Source of the DNA: Betaproteobacteria bacterium
Lineage (GTDB): Bacteria > Pseudomonadota > Gammaproteobacteria > Burkholderiales > SG8-41
Direction of reading: 5' to 3'
DNA: 32,929 nt
Assembly: GCA_016202605.1 (NCBI GenBank)
Contig: JACQOJ010000140.1
Location: 1 to 32,929 of the forward strand
Below, in pieces: positions 16,976 to 26,400 of the stretch. Position 1 is the first letter of the stretch; every line of letters starts with the position of its first letter. The position numbers and the translations under genes were made by a program. The notes under the pieces are model-generated. The model saw nothing but the letters and a program-made list of their open reading frames with translations. It searched no databases and was not told the DNA's origin.

Positions 16976-17923
16976 ATGCGCATCTCGCGCGGCATCCCGG
17001 TCGCGGCGGATTCTCCGCTCGCGCTGACCATCGGCAACTTTGACGGCGTGCATCTCGGACATCAGGCCATGCTCGACGTCCTGCTGCGCGCCGCGCGCAG
17101 CCGTGCACTCGTGCCGGCTGTCATGACGTTCGAGCCGCACCCGCGCGAATTTTTCGCGCCGGACCAGGCGCCGACCCGGCTCACCTCGCTGCGCGAAAAG
17201 CTCGAGCTGCTTGCGGGCCGCGGCGTCGCGCGCACGCACATCTGCCGCTTCAACTACGCTTTCGCGCAGATCACGGCCGAGGAGTTCATCGAACGGATAC
17301 TGGTGCGGGGACTGGGGGTGCGCTGGCTGCTGGTGGGCGACGACTTCCGCTTCGGCGCGCGGCGTGCCGGAGACCTGGTCACCCTGAAACAGGCGGCATC
17401 GAGGTTCGAATTCGAGGTCGAAGCGATAAGCAGCGTGACGCTGGACGGGGAGCGCGTTTCAAGTACCGCGGTGCGCACGGCGCTTGCAGCCGGCGATCTC
17501 GCGCGCTCGGCAAAGCTGCTCGACCGGCCGTACAGCATCAGCGGCCGCGTAGTGCGCGGCGAGGGCATCGGCCACAAGCTGGGGTTCCCGACCGCCAACG
17601 TGCAGATGAAGCACAACCGGCCGCCGCTCTCCGGCATTTTCGCCGTCGAGCTCGTCGGCGTGGGCGATCGGCCGCTGCGCGGGGTGGCGAGCCTGGGCGT
17701 GCGCCCGACGGTCCACGCGCACGGCGCGCCGGTGCTCGAGGTGCACGTGTTCGACTTCGATGCCTTGATCTACGACCGCCATGTGCGGGTGGATTTCCTG
17801 CACAAGTTCCGCGACGAGGAAAAATATGCCGACCTCGCGACGCTCACGCGGCAGATCGCGCTCGATGTCGAAAACGCGAAGGCATATTTCGGCCGCCGGG
17901 ACGCCCGCGCCGCCAGGGCATGA
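16976..17923 (+). CDS. ribF: Bifunctional riboflavin kinase / FAD synthetase
   Basis: A 315-residue enzyme making FMN and then FAD. The N-terminal nucleotidyltransferase domain has TIGNFDGVHLGHQ (residues 18-30, the HxGH-type site) and VGDDFRFGARRAGD. The C-terminal flavokinase domain has GEGIGHKLGFPTAN (GFPTAN at 203-208) and ends with the FLHKFRDEEKYADL segment. All catalytic regions are present and the length is standard. It heads the ribF-ileS-lspA run found in many Proteobacteria. Confidence 0.97.
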   Translation: MRISRGIPVAADSPLALTIGNFDGVHLGHQAMLDVLLRAARSRALVPAVMTFEPHPREFFAPDQAPTRLTSLREKLELLAGRGVARTHICRFNYAFAQITAEEFIERILVRGLGVRWLLVGDDFRFGARRAGDLVTLKQAASRFEFEVEAISSVTLDGERVSSTAVRTALAAGDLARSAKLLDRPYSISGRVVRGEGIGHKLGFPTANVQMKHNRPPLSGIFAVELVGVGDRPLRGVASLGVRPTVHAHGAPVLEVHVFDFDALIYDRHVRVDFLHKFRDEEKYADLATLTRQIALDVENAKAYFGRRDARAARA

Positions 17924-17974
17924 TCTACCGGGCCGCAACGCGCTATCACGAACCACGAACAACGAACCACCTGG

Positions 17975-20866
17975 ATGTCTGATTACAAGAAAACACTCAA
18001 TCTTCCCGACACGCCGTTCCCGATGCGCGGCGACCTCGCCAGGCGCGAGCCGCTGATGCTCGAGCGCTGGCGGGAGCGCGGGTTCTACGAGCGCATCCGC
18101 AAGGCGAGCGCTTCCCGCCCGCGGTTCGTCCTGCACGACGGGCCGCCGTACGCCAACGGCGACATTCACATCGGTCACGCGGTCAACAAGATCCTCAAGG
18201 ACATCATCGTCAAGAGCAAGACCCTGTCCGGGTTCGATGCACCCTATGTTCCCGGCTGGGACTGCCACGGGATGCCGATCGAGGTGCAGATCGAGAAAAA
18301 GCACGGGAAACATCTGCCGCCGGAGGAAACGCAGCGCCTCTGCCGCGCCTACGCCACCGAACAGATCAAGCGCCAGAAGAGGGATTTCCAGCGCCTCGGG
18401 GTCCTGGGCGACTGGGAAAATCCCTACCTCACGATGGCCTGCAAGAACGAGGCCGACGAGATCCGCACGCTCGGCGCATTGCTGGCGAGGGGCTACATTT
18501 ATCGCGGACTCAAGCCCGTCAACTGGTGCTTCGACTGCGGGTCGGCGCTGGCGGAAGCGGAAGTGGAGTACGAGGACCGCAAGGACCCGGCGATCGACGT
18601 GGGATTTCCGTTCGCTGACGCGGACGCGATCGCGCGTGCCTTCGGTCTCGCGAAGCTGCCCGCGAAGCCCGGGTACGCGGTGATCTGGACCACCACGCCC
18701 TGGACGCTGCCGGGCAACCAGGCGCTCAACGTGCATCCCGATTTTGTCTACCACCTGGTGGACACCGGCCGGGGCCTGCTGATACTGGCGGCGGAATTGC
18801 AGCAGCAGTGTCTCGAGCGCTACCGGCTTGCGGGGAACACGCTCGCCGCGTGCAAGGGAGCGCAACTCGAGAACATCGCGTTCCGGCATCCGTTTTACGA
18901 CCGGCTGGCGCCGGTTTACCTGGGCGACTACGTCACGCTCGACACCGGCACCGGGATCGTGCATTCGGCGCCCGCATATGGCGTGGAGGACTTCGAATCG
19001 TGCCGCCGCTACGGCATGAAGGACGAGGAGATCCTCACGCCGGTGACGGGCGAAGGCAAATTCGTATCCACGCTGCCGCTCTTCGGCGGCATGTCGATCT
19101 GGAAGGCGAATCCCAAAATCGTGGAGCACATGGCGGCGCAGGACGTGCTGTTCGCCAGGCACGATTTCGTGCACAGCTACATGCACTGCTGGCGGCACAA
19201 GACGCCGGTGATCCTGCGCGCGACGACGCAGTGGTTCGCGGGGATGGACGAAGTGCCCGGCTACGGCGGCGCCAGACCCGCGGAGACGCTGCGGCATGCC
19301 GCGCTGCGCGGTGTGGAACAGACGCAGTTCTTTCCCGCGTGGGGCAAGGCGCGCCTGCACGGCATGATCGCCAACCGGCCCGACTGGACGCTCTCGCGGC
19401 AGCGGCAATGGGGCGTGCCGATGCCGTTCTTCCTGCACAAGGAAACGGGCGCGCTGCATCTGCGCACCCTGGAACTGCTGGAGGCGGTGGCGCAACGGGT
19501 CGAGGCCGGCGGCATCGAGGCCTGGCAGTCGCTGAAGACCGAGGAACTGCTCGGGGCGGAAGCCGCGGAGTACGAGAAGAGCCGCGATACGCTCGATGTC
19601 TGGTTCGACTCCGGCTCCACTCACCAGACGGTGTTGGGCGGACCGCGCGGACACGAAACCGGCGCGGGCTCGCATCTCAACGCGACCGGCTTCCCGGCCG
19701 ATCTGTATCTCGAAGGGTCGGATCAGCACCGCGGCTGGTTTCACAGTTCCCTGCTCGTCTCCTGCATGCTGAACGGCGTGCCGCCGTACCGCGGGCTGCT
19801 CACCCACGGTTTCGTCGTCGACGGCGAGGGACGCAAGATGTCGAAATCGAAGGGCAACGTCGTCGCGCCGCAACAGGTCATGGGCGAGCTGGGAGCGGAC
19901 ATCCTGCGGCTGTGGGTCGCGGCGACCGACTACTCCGGTGAGCTTTCGATCTCGAAGGAGATCCTCAAGCGCGTCGTGGAATCCTATCGCCGCATGCGCA
20001 ATACGCTGCGCTTCCTGCTGGCGAATCTTGCGGACTTCGACCCCGCACGCGACGTGCTCCCGGTCGACGACTGGCTCGAGATCGACCGCTACGCATGGGT
20101 GATGACCTGGGACCTGCAGCGCGCGCTGGCGCCTTCGGAGCCCGGGGAAAGGTTTCCGCAGTCCCCTGGCCACTACGGCAACTACGAGTTCCACCTCGTG
20201 GCCCAGAAGCTGCAGACCTTCTGTTCGGAGGATCTGGGCGGCTTCTACCTCGATATCCTCAAGGACCGTCTTTACACCACGCCCGCCGGTTCACGCGCGC
20301 GCCGATCCGCGCAGAATGCGCTGTACCACGTCACGGAGAGTCTCATCCGGCTGCTCGCGCCCATTCTGTCGTTTACCGCACAGGAAATCTGGGAGGTGCT
20401 GCACGGCGGCGCGGCAAGCGTGTTCGAGCAAGTGTGGTACGAATTCCCGCTGCCACGGGACGCGGAGGAACTGAGAACGCGCTGGCAGAAGCTGCGCGCG
20501 CTGAGGTCCGATGTCCAGAAACAGCTCGAGACACTGCGGGTCGCGGGAAAAATCGGTTCCTCTTTGGCCGGAGAGGTCGCGCTGTACGCGAACGGCGAGA
20601 GCCGCGAGTTCCTGCGCTCGTTCGCCGACGATCTGCGCTTCGTGTTCATCACCTCGCAGGCGAAGCTGCTCGACGGCGCAGCGCGTGACGCGATCCCCAC
20701 GGCACTCGCCGACGTGAGCATCAAGGTCGAGGCGAGCCCGCACCCGAAATGCGAACGCTGCTGGCATTACCGCGCCGAGGTGGGCGCCGATGCCGGGCAC
20801 CCGCAGTTGTGCGGACGCTGTGTCTCCAACCTGTACGGCGCGGGCGAGCCGCGCAGTCACGCCTGA
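17975..20866 (+). CDS. ileS: Isoleucyl-tRNA synthetase
   Basis: A 963-residue class Ia synthetase. The HIGH motif reads HIGH at residues 65-68 and the KMSKS loop at 621-625. The CP1 editing domain lies between, including the [13 protein letters not shown] editing-site segment. A C-terminal zinc finger CERCW...CGRC closes the protein, typical of the bacterial (type 1) enzyme. Near residues 719-730 a short extra stretch ([12 protein letters not shown]) interrupts the anticodon-binding region compared with the usual sequence as I recall it. The 51-base gap after ribF contains a short CACGAAC-type repetition (17947-17971). The stop overlaps the lspA start by one base. Confidence 0.98.
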   Translation: MSDYKKTLNLPDTPFPMRGDLARREPLMLERWRERGFYERIRKASASRPRFVLHDGPPYANGDIHIGHAVNKILKDIIVKSKTLSGFDAPYVPGWDCHGMPIEVQIEKKHGKHLPPEETQRLCRAYATEQIKRQKRDFQRLGVLGDWENPYLTMACKNEADEIRTLGALLARGYIYRGLKPVNWCFDCGSALAEAEVEYEDRKDPAIDVGFPFADADAIARAFGLAKLPAKPGYAVIWTTTPWTLPGNQALNVHPDFVYHLVDTGRGLLILAAELQQQCLERYRLAGNTLAACKGAQLENIAFRHPFYDRLAPVYLGDYVTLDTGTGIVHSAPAYGVEDFESCRRYGMKDEEILTPVTGEGKFVSTLPLFGGMSIWKANPKIVEHMAAQDVLFARHDFVHSYMHCWRHKTPVILRATTQWFAGMDEVPGYGGARPAETLRHAALRGVEQTQFFPAWGKARLHGMIANRPDWTLSRQRQWGVPMPFFLHKETGALHLRTLELLEAVAQRVEAGGIEAWQSLKTEELLGAEAAEYEKSRDTLDVWFDSGSTHQTVLGGPRGHETGAGSHLNATGFPADLYLEGSDQHRGWFHSSLLVSCMLNGVPPYRGLLTHGFVVDGEGRKMSKSKGNVVAPQQVMGELGADILRLWVAATDYSGELSISKEILKRVVESYRRMRNTLRFLLANLADFDPARDVLPVDDWLEIDRYAWVMTWDLQRALAPSEPGERFPQSPGHYGNYEFHLVAQKLQTFCSEDLGGFYLDILKDRLYTTPAGSRARRSAQNALYHVTESLIRLLAPILSFTAQEIWEVLHGGAASVFEQVWYEFPLPRDAEELRTRWQKLRALRSDVQKQLETLRVAGKIGSSLAGEVALYANGESREFLRSFADDLRFVFITSQAKLLDGAARDAIPTALADVSIKVEASPHPKCERCWHYRAEVGADAGHPQLCGRCVSNLYGAGEPRSHA

Positions 20867-21363
20867 TGTGGCGCTGGCTCGCGCTGAGCGGCGCCATACT
20901 CGCGCTCGACCAGCTCACGAAGTTTGTCGTCGCCGGCAGCCTTGCCGTCAACCGAGCCGTCGAAGTGACGCCGTTTTTCAATCTGGTGCTGGTCTATAAC
21001 CCCGGCGCGGCGTTCAGTTTTCTTGCCGATGCCGCGGGCTGGCAGCGCGGATTGTTCATCGCCATCGGGCTGGTCGCATCGGTGTGGATCGTGTATCTGC
21101 TGCGAAAGTACCCGCAGCAAGCGCTGTTTTGCACGGCGCTGTCGCTGGTGCTCGCCGGTGCGATCGGCAACGTGATCGACCGCATTCTCTTCGGGGCCGT
21201 GATCGACTTCCTCGATTTCCACGCTTTCGGCTGGCACTGGCCGGCGTTCAACGTCGCCGATGCGGCGATCACCTGCGGCGCGGCCATGCTGATCTGGGAC
21301 GGCCTGCGCCCGCGAGGGACGAAAACATCGGAACCGCCGATAAACGCCGATGAACGCCGATGA
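20866..21363 (+). CDS. lspA: Lipoprotein signal peptidase (signal peptidase II)
   Basis: A 165-residue inner-membrane aspartic peptidase that cleaves signal peptides of lipid-modified prolipoproteins. It has four hydrophobic segments and the family motifs NPGAAFSFL, GNVIDR (Asp105), VIDFLDF (Asp114) and FNVADAAI (Asp132); Asp114 and Asp132 fit the catalytic pair. The ATG at 20866 overlaps the ileS stop (TGATG), so a longer frame starting inside ileS is rejected. The last ten or so residues (SEPPINADERR) are encoded by a repeat unit of the following intergenic region, so the natural C-terminus has been replaced or extended by repeat DNA. Confidence 0.96.
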   Translation: MWRWLALSGAILALDQLTKFVVAGSLAVNRAVEVTPFFNLVLVYNPGAAFSFLADAAGWQRGLFIAIGLVASVWIVYLLRKYPQQALFCTALSLVLAGAIGNVIDRILFGAVIDFLDFHAFGWHWPAFNVADAAITCGAAMLIWDGLRPRGTKTSEPPINADERR

Positions 21364-21654
21364 AAACAAATACCCGGATCCGGACAGCGCAGAAATCAGA
21401 ACGACGTAAAAAAATTGCCGTGGCCGCGGAGGCGGGTAGCGTTGTCATTCCCGAGTAGTCGGGAATCCAATGTAAGGCAAAGGCGTGACCGGTGGATATT
21501 TCATGCCCATGGCCCTGTGTCATGCCCGCGCAGGCGGGCATCCAATTTTGCGATGTTGAAATGGGATTCCCGACTACTCGGGAATGACAGACCGGTCATC
21601 CCTGATCGTGGCCATTTGTCTCTTTATTGGCGTTCATCGGTGTCCATCGGCGGT
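21333..21654. repeat. Composite inverted-repeat region between lspA and ispH
   Basis: This 318-base gene-free gap is almost entirely repeats. The outer arms, about 32 bases each (21333-21364 and 21623-21654, built of CCGATGAACGCC-like units), are imperfect inverted copies. Inside, 21444-21468 and 21564-21588 are perfect 25-base inverted copies of each other, each itself a palindrome of form ATTCCC-N8-GGGAAT. A third related palindrome with GCCCGC/GCGGGC arms is at 21519-21543. The nested layout looks like a foldback or MITE-like composite. The remainder of the gap shows nothing gene-like. Confidence 0.8.
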
Positions 21655-21669
21655 TACATTTGCTCGCTG

Positions 21670-21675
21670 TATAAT
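21670..21675 (+). promoter_or_regulatory. Consensus -10 box placed so that ispH mRNA would be leaderless
   Basis: A perfect TATAAT ends six bases before the ispH ATG (21682), so transcription would begin at or next to the start codon. The -35 region (about 21647-21652, TCGGCG) is poor and lies within the repeat arm. Confidence 0.5.
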
Positions 21676-21681
21676 TCCCGC

Positions 21682-22611
<930 letters not shown>

Positions 22612-22631
22612 GGTGGGCATTCATGCCCACC
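22612..22631. repeat. GGTGGGCAT hairpin repeat after ispH
   Basis: Nine-base arms (22612-22620 and 22623-22631) with a two-base loop begin directly at the ispH stop. GTAGGGTGGGCA...TGCCCACC is a dispersed intergenic repeat I know from many Betaproteobacteria. It may end ispH transcription, although no T-run follows. The rest of the gap to 22680 has short GGGG/CCCC complementarity only. Confidence 0.55.
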
Positions 22632-22680
22632 ACATCAGTAGGGGAACCCCATCCCCGGATTTCATTTCATTCCATCCGGG

Positions 22681-23319
22681 CTACGGAATATTGATATTCT
22701 CGTAGGGGTCGAAAACCACCTCGATGGTTTTCTGGCTCTTGACGTTGCGGCCCGCCTTCATCGCGGGCTTGAATTGCAGCGCCAGCGTTGCGGTCAGCGC
22801 GGCCTCCTCGAATATTCCCGGCGGCACGGCCTCGATGACCGCGACCTCGTCGATCGCGCCGCGCTCGTTGATGAAAATCCGCAGGGTCACCCGGCCTTTC
22901 GTGCGCATTGCGTACGGGCGCTCCGGGTACACGAGGTGAACTTCGTTGATCGGCTCCGCACGCACGTCCAGCTCGCGCGCGGTGTAATACTTGTCGAGCG
23001 GCAGGCCAAGCCGGGCGGGCGCGTCACGGGCGTCCGGGGCGGCCCGCAGTTCTTCCGGCGGCGCAGGCGGCTGCGCGGGTTCCGCCGCCGCGGGTTTCGC
23101 CGTGAGTTCCGAGGGCCGCTCTAGCGGGAACTCTGCATCCGGCTCGGGGGCCGCGTCGCGCCGGATCTCGACTTCCAGCGGCAGCGGCGCGACATAGCGC
23201 GGCGCGGTGAACCTCACGCCCGACACGAGCGCGATGTGAAGAACGAGGGATACGGCGAGACCGACGATCAGCCTGCGCGTTACGCGCGGAACGCCGGATA
23301 TGAGCGTCGCGGAGTTCAT
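22681..23319 (-). CDS. TonB-like energy transducer protein
   Basis: A 212-residue protein with one N-terminal membrane anchor (about residues 16-35, LIVGLAVSLVLHIALVSGV), a Pro/Ala/Glu-rich periplasmic linker (about 50-100) and a C-terminal TonB domain (about 125-205, with the YPERPYAMRTKGRVTLRIFINERG and ALTATLALQFKPA segments). Such proteins carry proton-motive energy from ExbB/ExbD to outer-membrane receptors. No exbB, exbD or receptor gene is nearby, and the canonical SHLS-type N-terminal helix is replaced by SLVLHIALVSG with a conserved His. It may be an orphan TonB or a structural relative. It is transcribed leftward toward ispH. Confidence 0.82.
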   Translation of the reverse strand: MNSATLISGVPRVTRRLIVGLAVSLVLHIALVSGVRFTAPRYVAPLPLEVEIRRDAAPEPDAEFPLERPSELTAKPAAAEPAQPPAPPEELRAAPDARDAPARLGLPLDKYYTARELDVRAEPINEVHLVYPERPYAMRTKGRVTLRIFINERGAIDEVAVIEAVPPGIFEEAALTATLALQFKPAMKAGRNVKSQKTIEVVFDPYENINIP

Positions 23320-23364
23320 GCGATCAGACGCTTATGGTTGCCGCGGCACGCTGCCGTCAATCGA

Positions 23365-23391
23365 AAACAGGGTAGATCGACTACCCTGTTT
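23365..23391 (-). terminator. Rho-independent terminator of the pilus operon
   Basis: Perfect 11-base arms (23365-23375 and 23381-23391, containing ACAGGGTAG) enclose a five-base loop. Read leftward the hairpin ends in TTTT, about 27 bases after the pilY1 stop. It closes the long leftward pil transcript before the TonB gene. Confidence 0.75.
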
Positions 23392-23417
23392 CCCGGGCAC
23401 TGGATGAGGTCGCCAGC

Positions 23418-26400
23418 CTAATCGACTTCCTTGTACCAGTACTTGCGCAGCCGTGCCGAGAGCGTCGCGCCTTTCGGGGTGCTCACCTTGACGCCCGAGA
23501 TCACCACTTCAACGGGCTTGCCGCCCAGCATGACCACCACGTGCACCGGTGACGGCAGGTAGCCGCCTTCGCCGACTTCCTGAAAGCGGTCTCCGGGTTT
23601 TCCGGTGAGCGCGTTCGACACCACCGGCTGCGCGTCAGCCGTGTTCACGATGTATGCCCGGGCGATGCCGAGGTCGCTGACGCACACCCCCGGCGTGACT
23701 TGTGCCGCGCCTTTGGGCTGGTTGGTGTTGAAGAAGGTGTGGCCCGATACCGTCACCGCATTTCCGACCACTTTTTCTCCACCGCCGGGATTGGTTGGAT
23801 CACCGATCAGCCGGATGTACCAGCCCTTCGCGTTGCCGAGAGAGGTCTGCGCCGATGCCGGATCAGCGTCGGGACCTCCGATGCACTGATCGGGGTTTGC
23901 GACGCAGTTGCTGGTCGCGTCGAACATGTCGGCCTCGACGATGGTCGGTTCAAGCACCGGCAAGGTGCCGCTGGGCCCATAGGTGGTGCCGGTGAACGGA
24001 TTGAAATCGTCGCCCTTGTCCTTGAACATGTAGAAGCGGTTTTGCACGCCGGTGTCGAACGGATGCTCGCGGTCGCCGCTACCCAGCAACACGGCGTCGA
24101 ACCCGGTGAACCCGACGACGTCCGGCGCATGGAGAAACTTGCGCTGCCCGGTCAGAGGATTCGCGGGATCCGCTATCGAAGCGATCTTGGTCACGGTCGT
24201 GCCATTGAGATTCTGCACACTGGGATCGGCCGGGTTATCCGACTTGAAGTCGATGCGCCACAGTTGGCCGCCGGTGTCGCCGACATAGGCGCGATTGATC
24301 GCCTGGCCGGTTTCGTTCTTGATCACCGTGACATCGGACGGGATGGCGTAGATCATGCCCGGCACATTATCGAGGGTAAAGGTGCCATTACTTTGTGATC
24401 CGCCCGCGCTCCACACCAAGGCCCCGGTTTCGGCGTCCACCACGTAGATGCCGCGGCCCATGCTGCGGTCGATTACCGTGCCGCCGGTGATGGTGATAGC
24501 ACCGGTAGTGGTATTGATGCTCGTGATTTCGGTCGTGACCCCGTTCAAGGTAATGGAAGGCGGAATGTCCTCGACCGCCGGGTCATAACCCGCGCCGAAG
24601 ATCAGCACCGGCTTCGGATAGCCGGCGAAGCCCTCGGGGACCACCGTAGGCTGCGACCAGGTCTGGCCCAGCTCGCTGAAGCCCGTAGTCGCGGTGTCGA
24701 TCTTCCACTTGAACTTGGGATTGGTTGGAATGTTCACGTCGAGCGCATAGAGGAAGCGCCCGCCGCGGCGGTTGGCGATATACAGGTTCACGATATCGCC
24801 GCCATCCCCCAGCATGCCGTTGTCGTCGCCGTCCTTGGTGTAGACCCCGATCGGGCCGTCCATGAAGTAAGGCTTCTTGAACGAACTGCTGATGACCGGC
24901 GAGTTGGTGCGCATGCGGCCGAACTGGCCGAAGAACTCCTGCGGAACGAATCCCCACAGCTCGTTGCCGGCGGCGGGCTGCCCCGCGTCGGAGCCGGTGC
25001 CGCCCTTGACCGCGTGGAAGATGCCGTCGTTGCCGCCGTAGTAGATGACGACGTCGTTGTCCGACCCGAAGCGGTTGTAGTTGATCACCGCCGGGCGCGA
25101 ATGCAGCACGTCGCCGTGCACCGAGGCACGGATGTCCGTGGTCGATCCGTTCTTGTTCTCGTTTTCGAAGTTGTCCTCGCCCCTCACCCAGTTGATGAGG
25201 CTCGTGCGTTGCGCGCCGGTGGAGCCGCTCGCCGCCGCCCGGATGGCGCCGCTGGCATTGCCTTCCACCGCGGGTGCGATCGAGTAAGTGAACGTGTTGG
25301 CGTCGATCACCGTGATCGACGCGTTAGCGACGTTGAAAGTGGAGGGTGTGGCACCGGTGATGGTTACCAGATTGCCGGTGCTGAGGTTGTGGCCCACCGA
25401 GGTCGCGCGCGCGGTGCTCGTTTTCTTGGACGACGTGATGGCCGTGCTCGTGTCGGGACCGGGCGCCGACGTGAGCGCGTACTCGAAGGTGTTCGCGTCC
25501 ACGATCCGCGTGACCGTCTTGTCGGCACCGTTATAGGCGGCCTTGGCGGCGCCATTGATGGTCACGAGGTCGCTGACGGCGTAACCGTGGCCGGTGACGG
25601 CGGCGATCGCGCGCGCAATCGAGGCCGGCGGGCGCACCGTGTAGCTGCCTGACGGTCCCGACTGCGCCGTACCGGTGGAATATTCGAACGTGTTCGCATC
25701 GATCACGTTGGTGACCGTCCACGGTGTTGCATCCGCGCTTGTGAGCCCGTCGGAGGCGCCATCGGTCCTTTCCACGACAACCTGGTCGTTGATCGGTGGT
25801 GCCACCAGCGTGAAACCGTGGTTGGCGGCGGTTACCCGTACCGTGGCGCTGGTGCTACCCGAAACCGTCACTGAACCGGTGCTCGCCGGAAGCACCTGGG
25901 TAACGGCGGCTGTCGGCGCCACGTTGTCCACGGCCGTGTCGTAAGTGAAACCCAGGCCATCGCCAGCGACCGTACTGATTTTCCACGTGCCGTTATACCC
26001 GGAAATGTCCGACCCCCCGATCGTGACCGTATCTCCAACTGAGAAGCCGTGTGCGGTCAGAGCGGTCACGGTAACCACGGTCGAGCCGCCCTGGACCGCA
26101 AACACATTCGAAGGGCTCGGGATCGGATTGGGCGGGAGCGCCGAAAGCACCGGATAGGAGAATGTCGTCAAACCATCGCATGTGGCGGCCGGGGAGCAGC
26201 TAATGGCTACATTGGCGCGGTTGTAGCCGTCGATGCTGGCGCCGGAAATGGTGACCGTGCTGCCGTTCGCGAATCCGTGCACGCCGGAAGTCGTCGCCGT
26301 CGCCGTCGTGGTGTTGCCGGTGGCGGTAATCATCTGTCCCGGAGCGGCTGCGGCAACTCCCGCTTTCTTCCCTCCGGGCAGCGAGTAAGTGAAGCGGTCG

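Noticed and set aside
17459-20194. 911-codon open frame on the minus strand opposite ribF and ileS
   Set aside because: It is antisense to two unmistakable genes; high GC leaves antisense frames open, and its translation is Arg/His/Val-rich without any domain.
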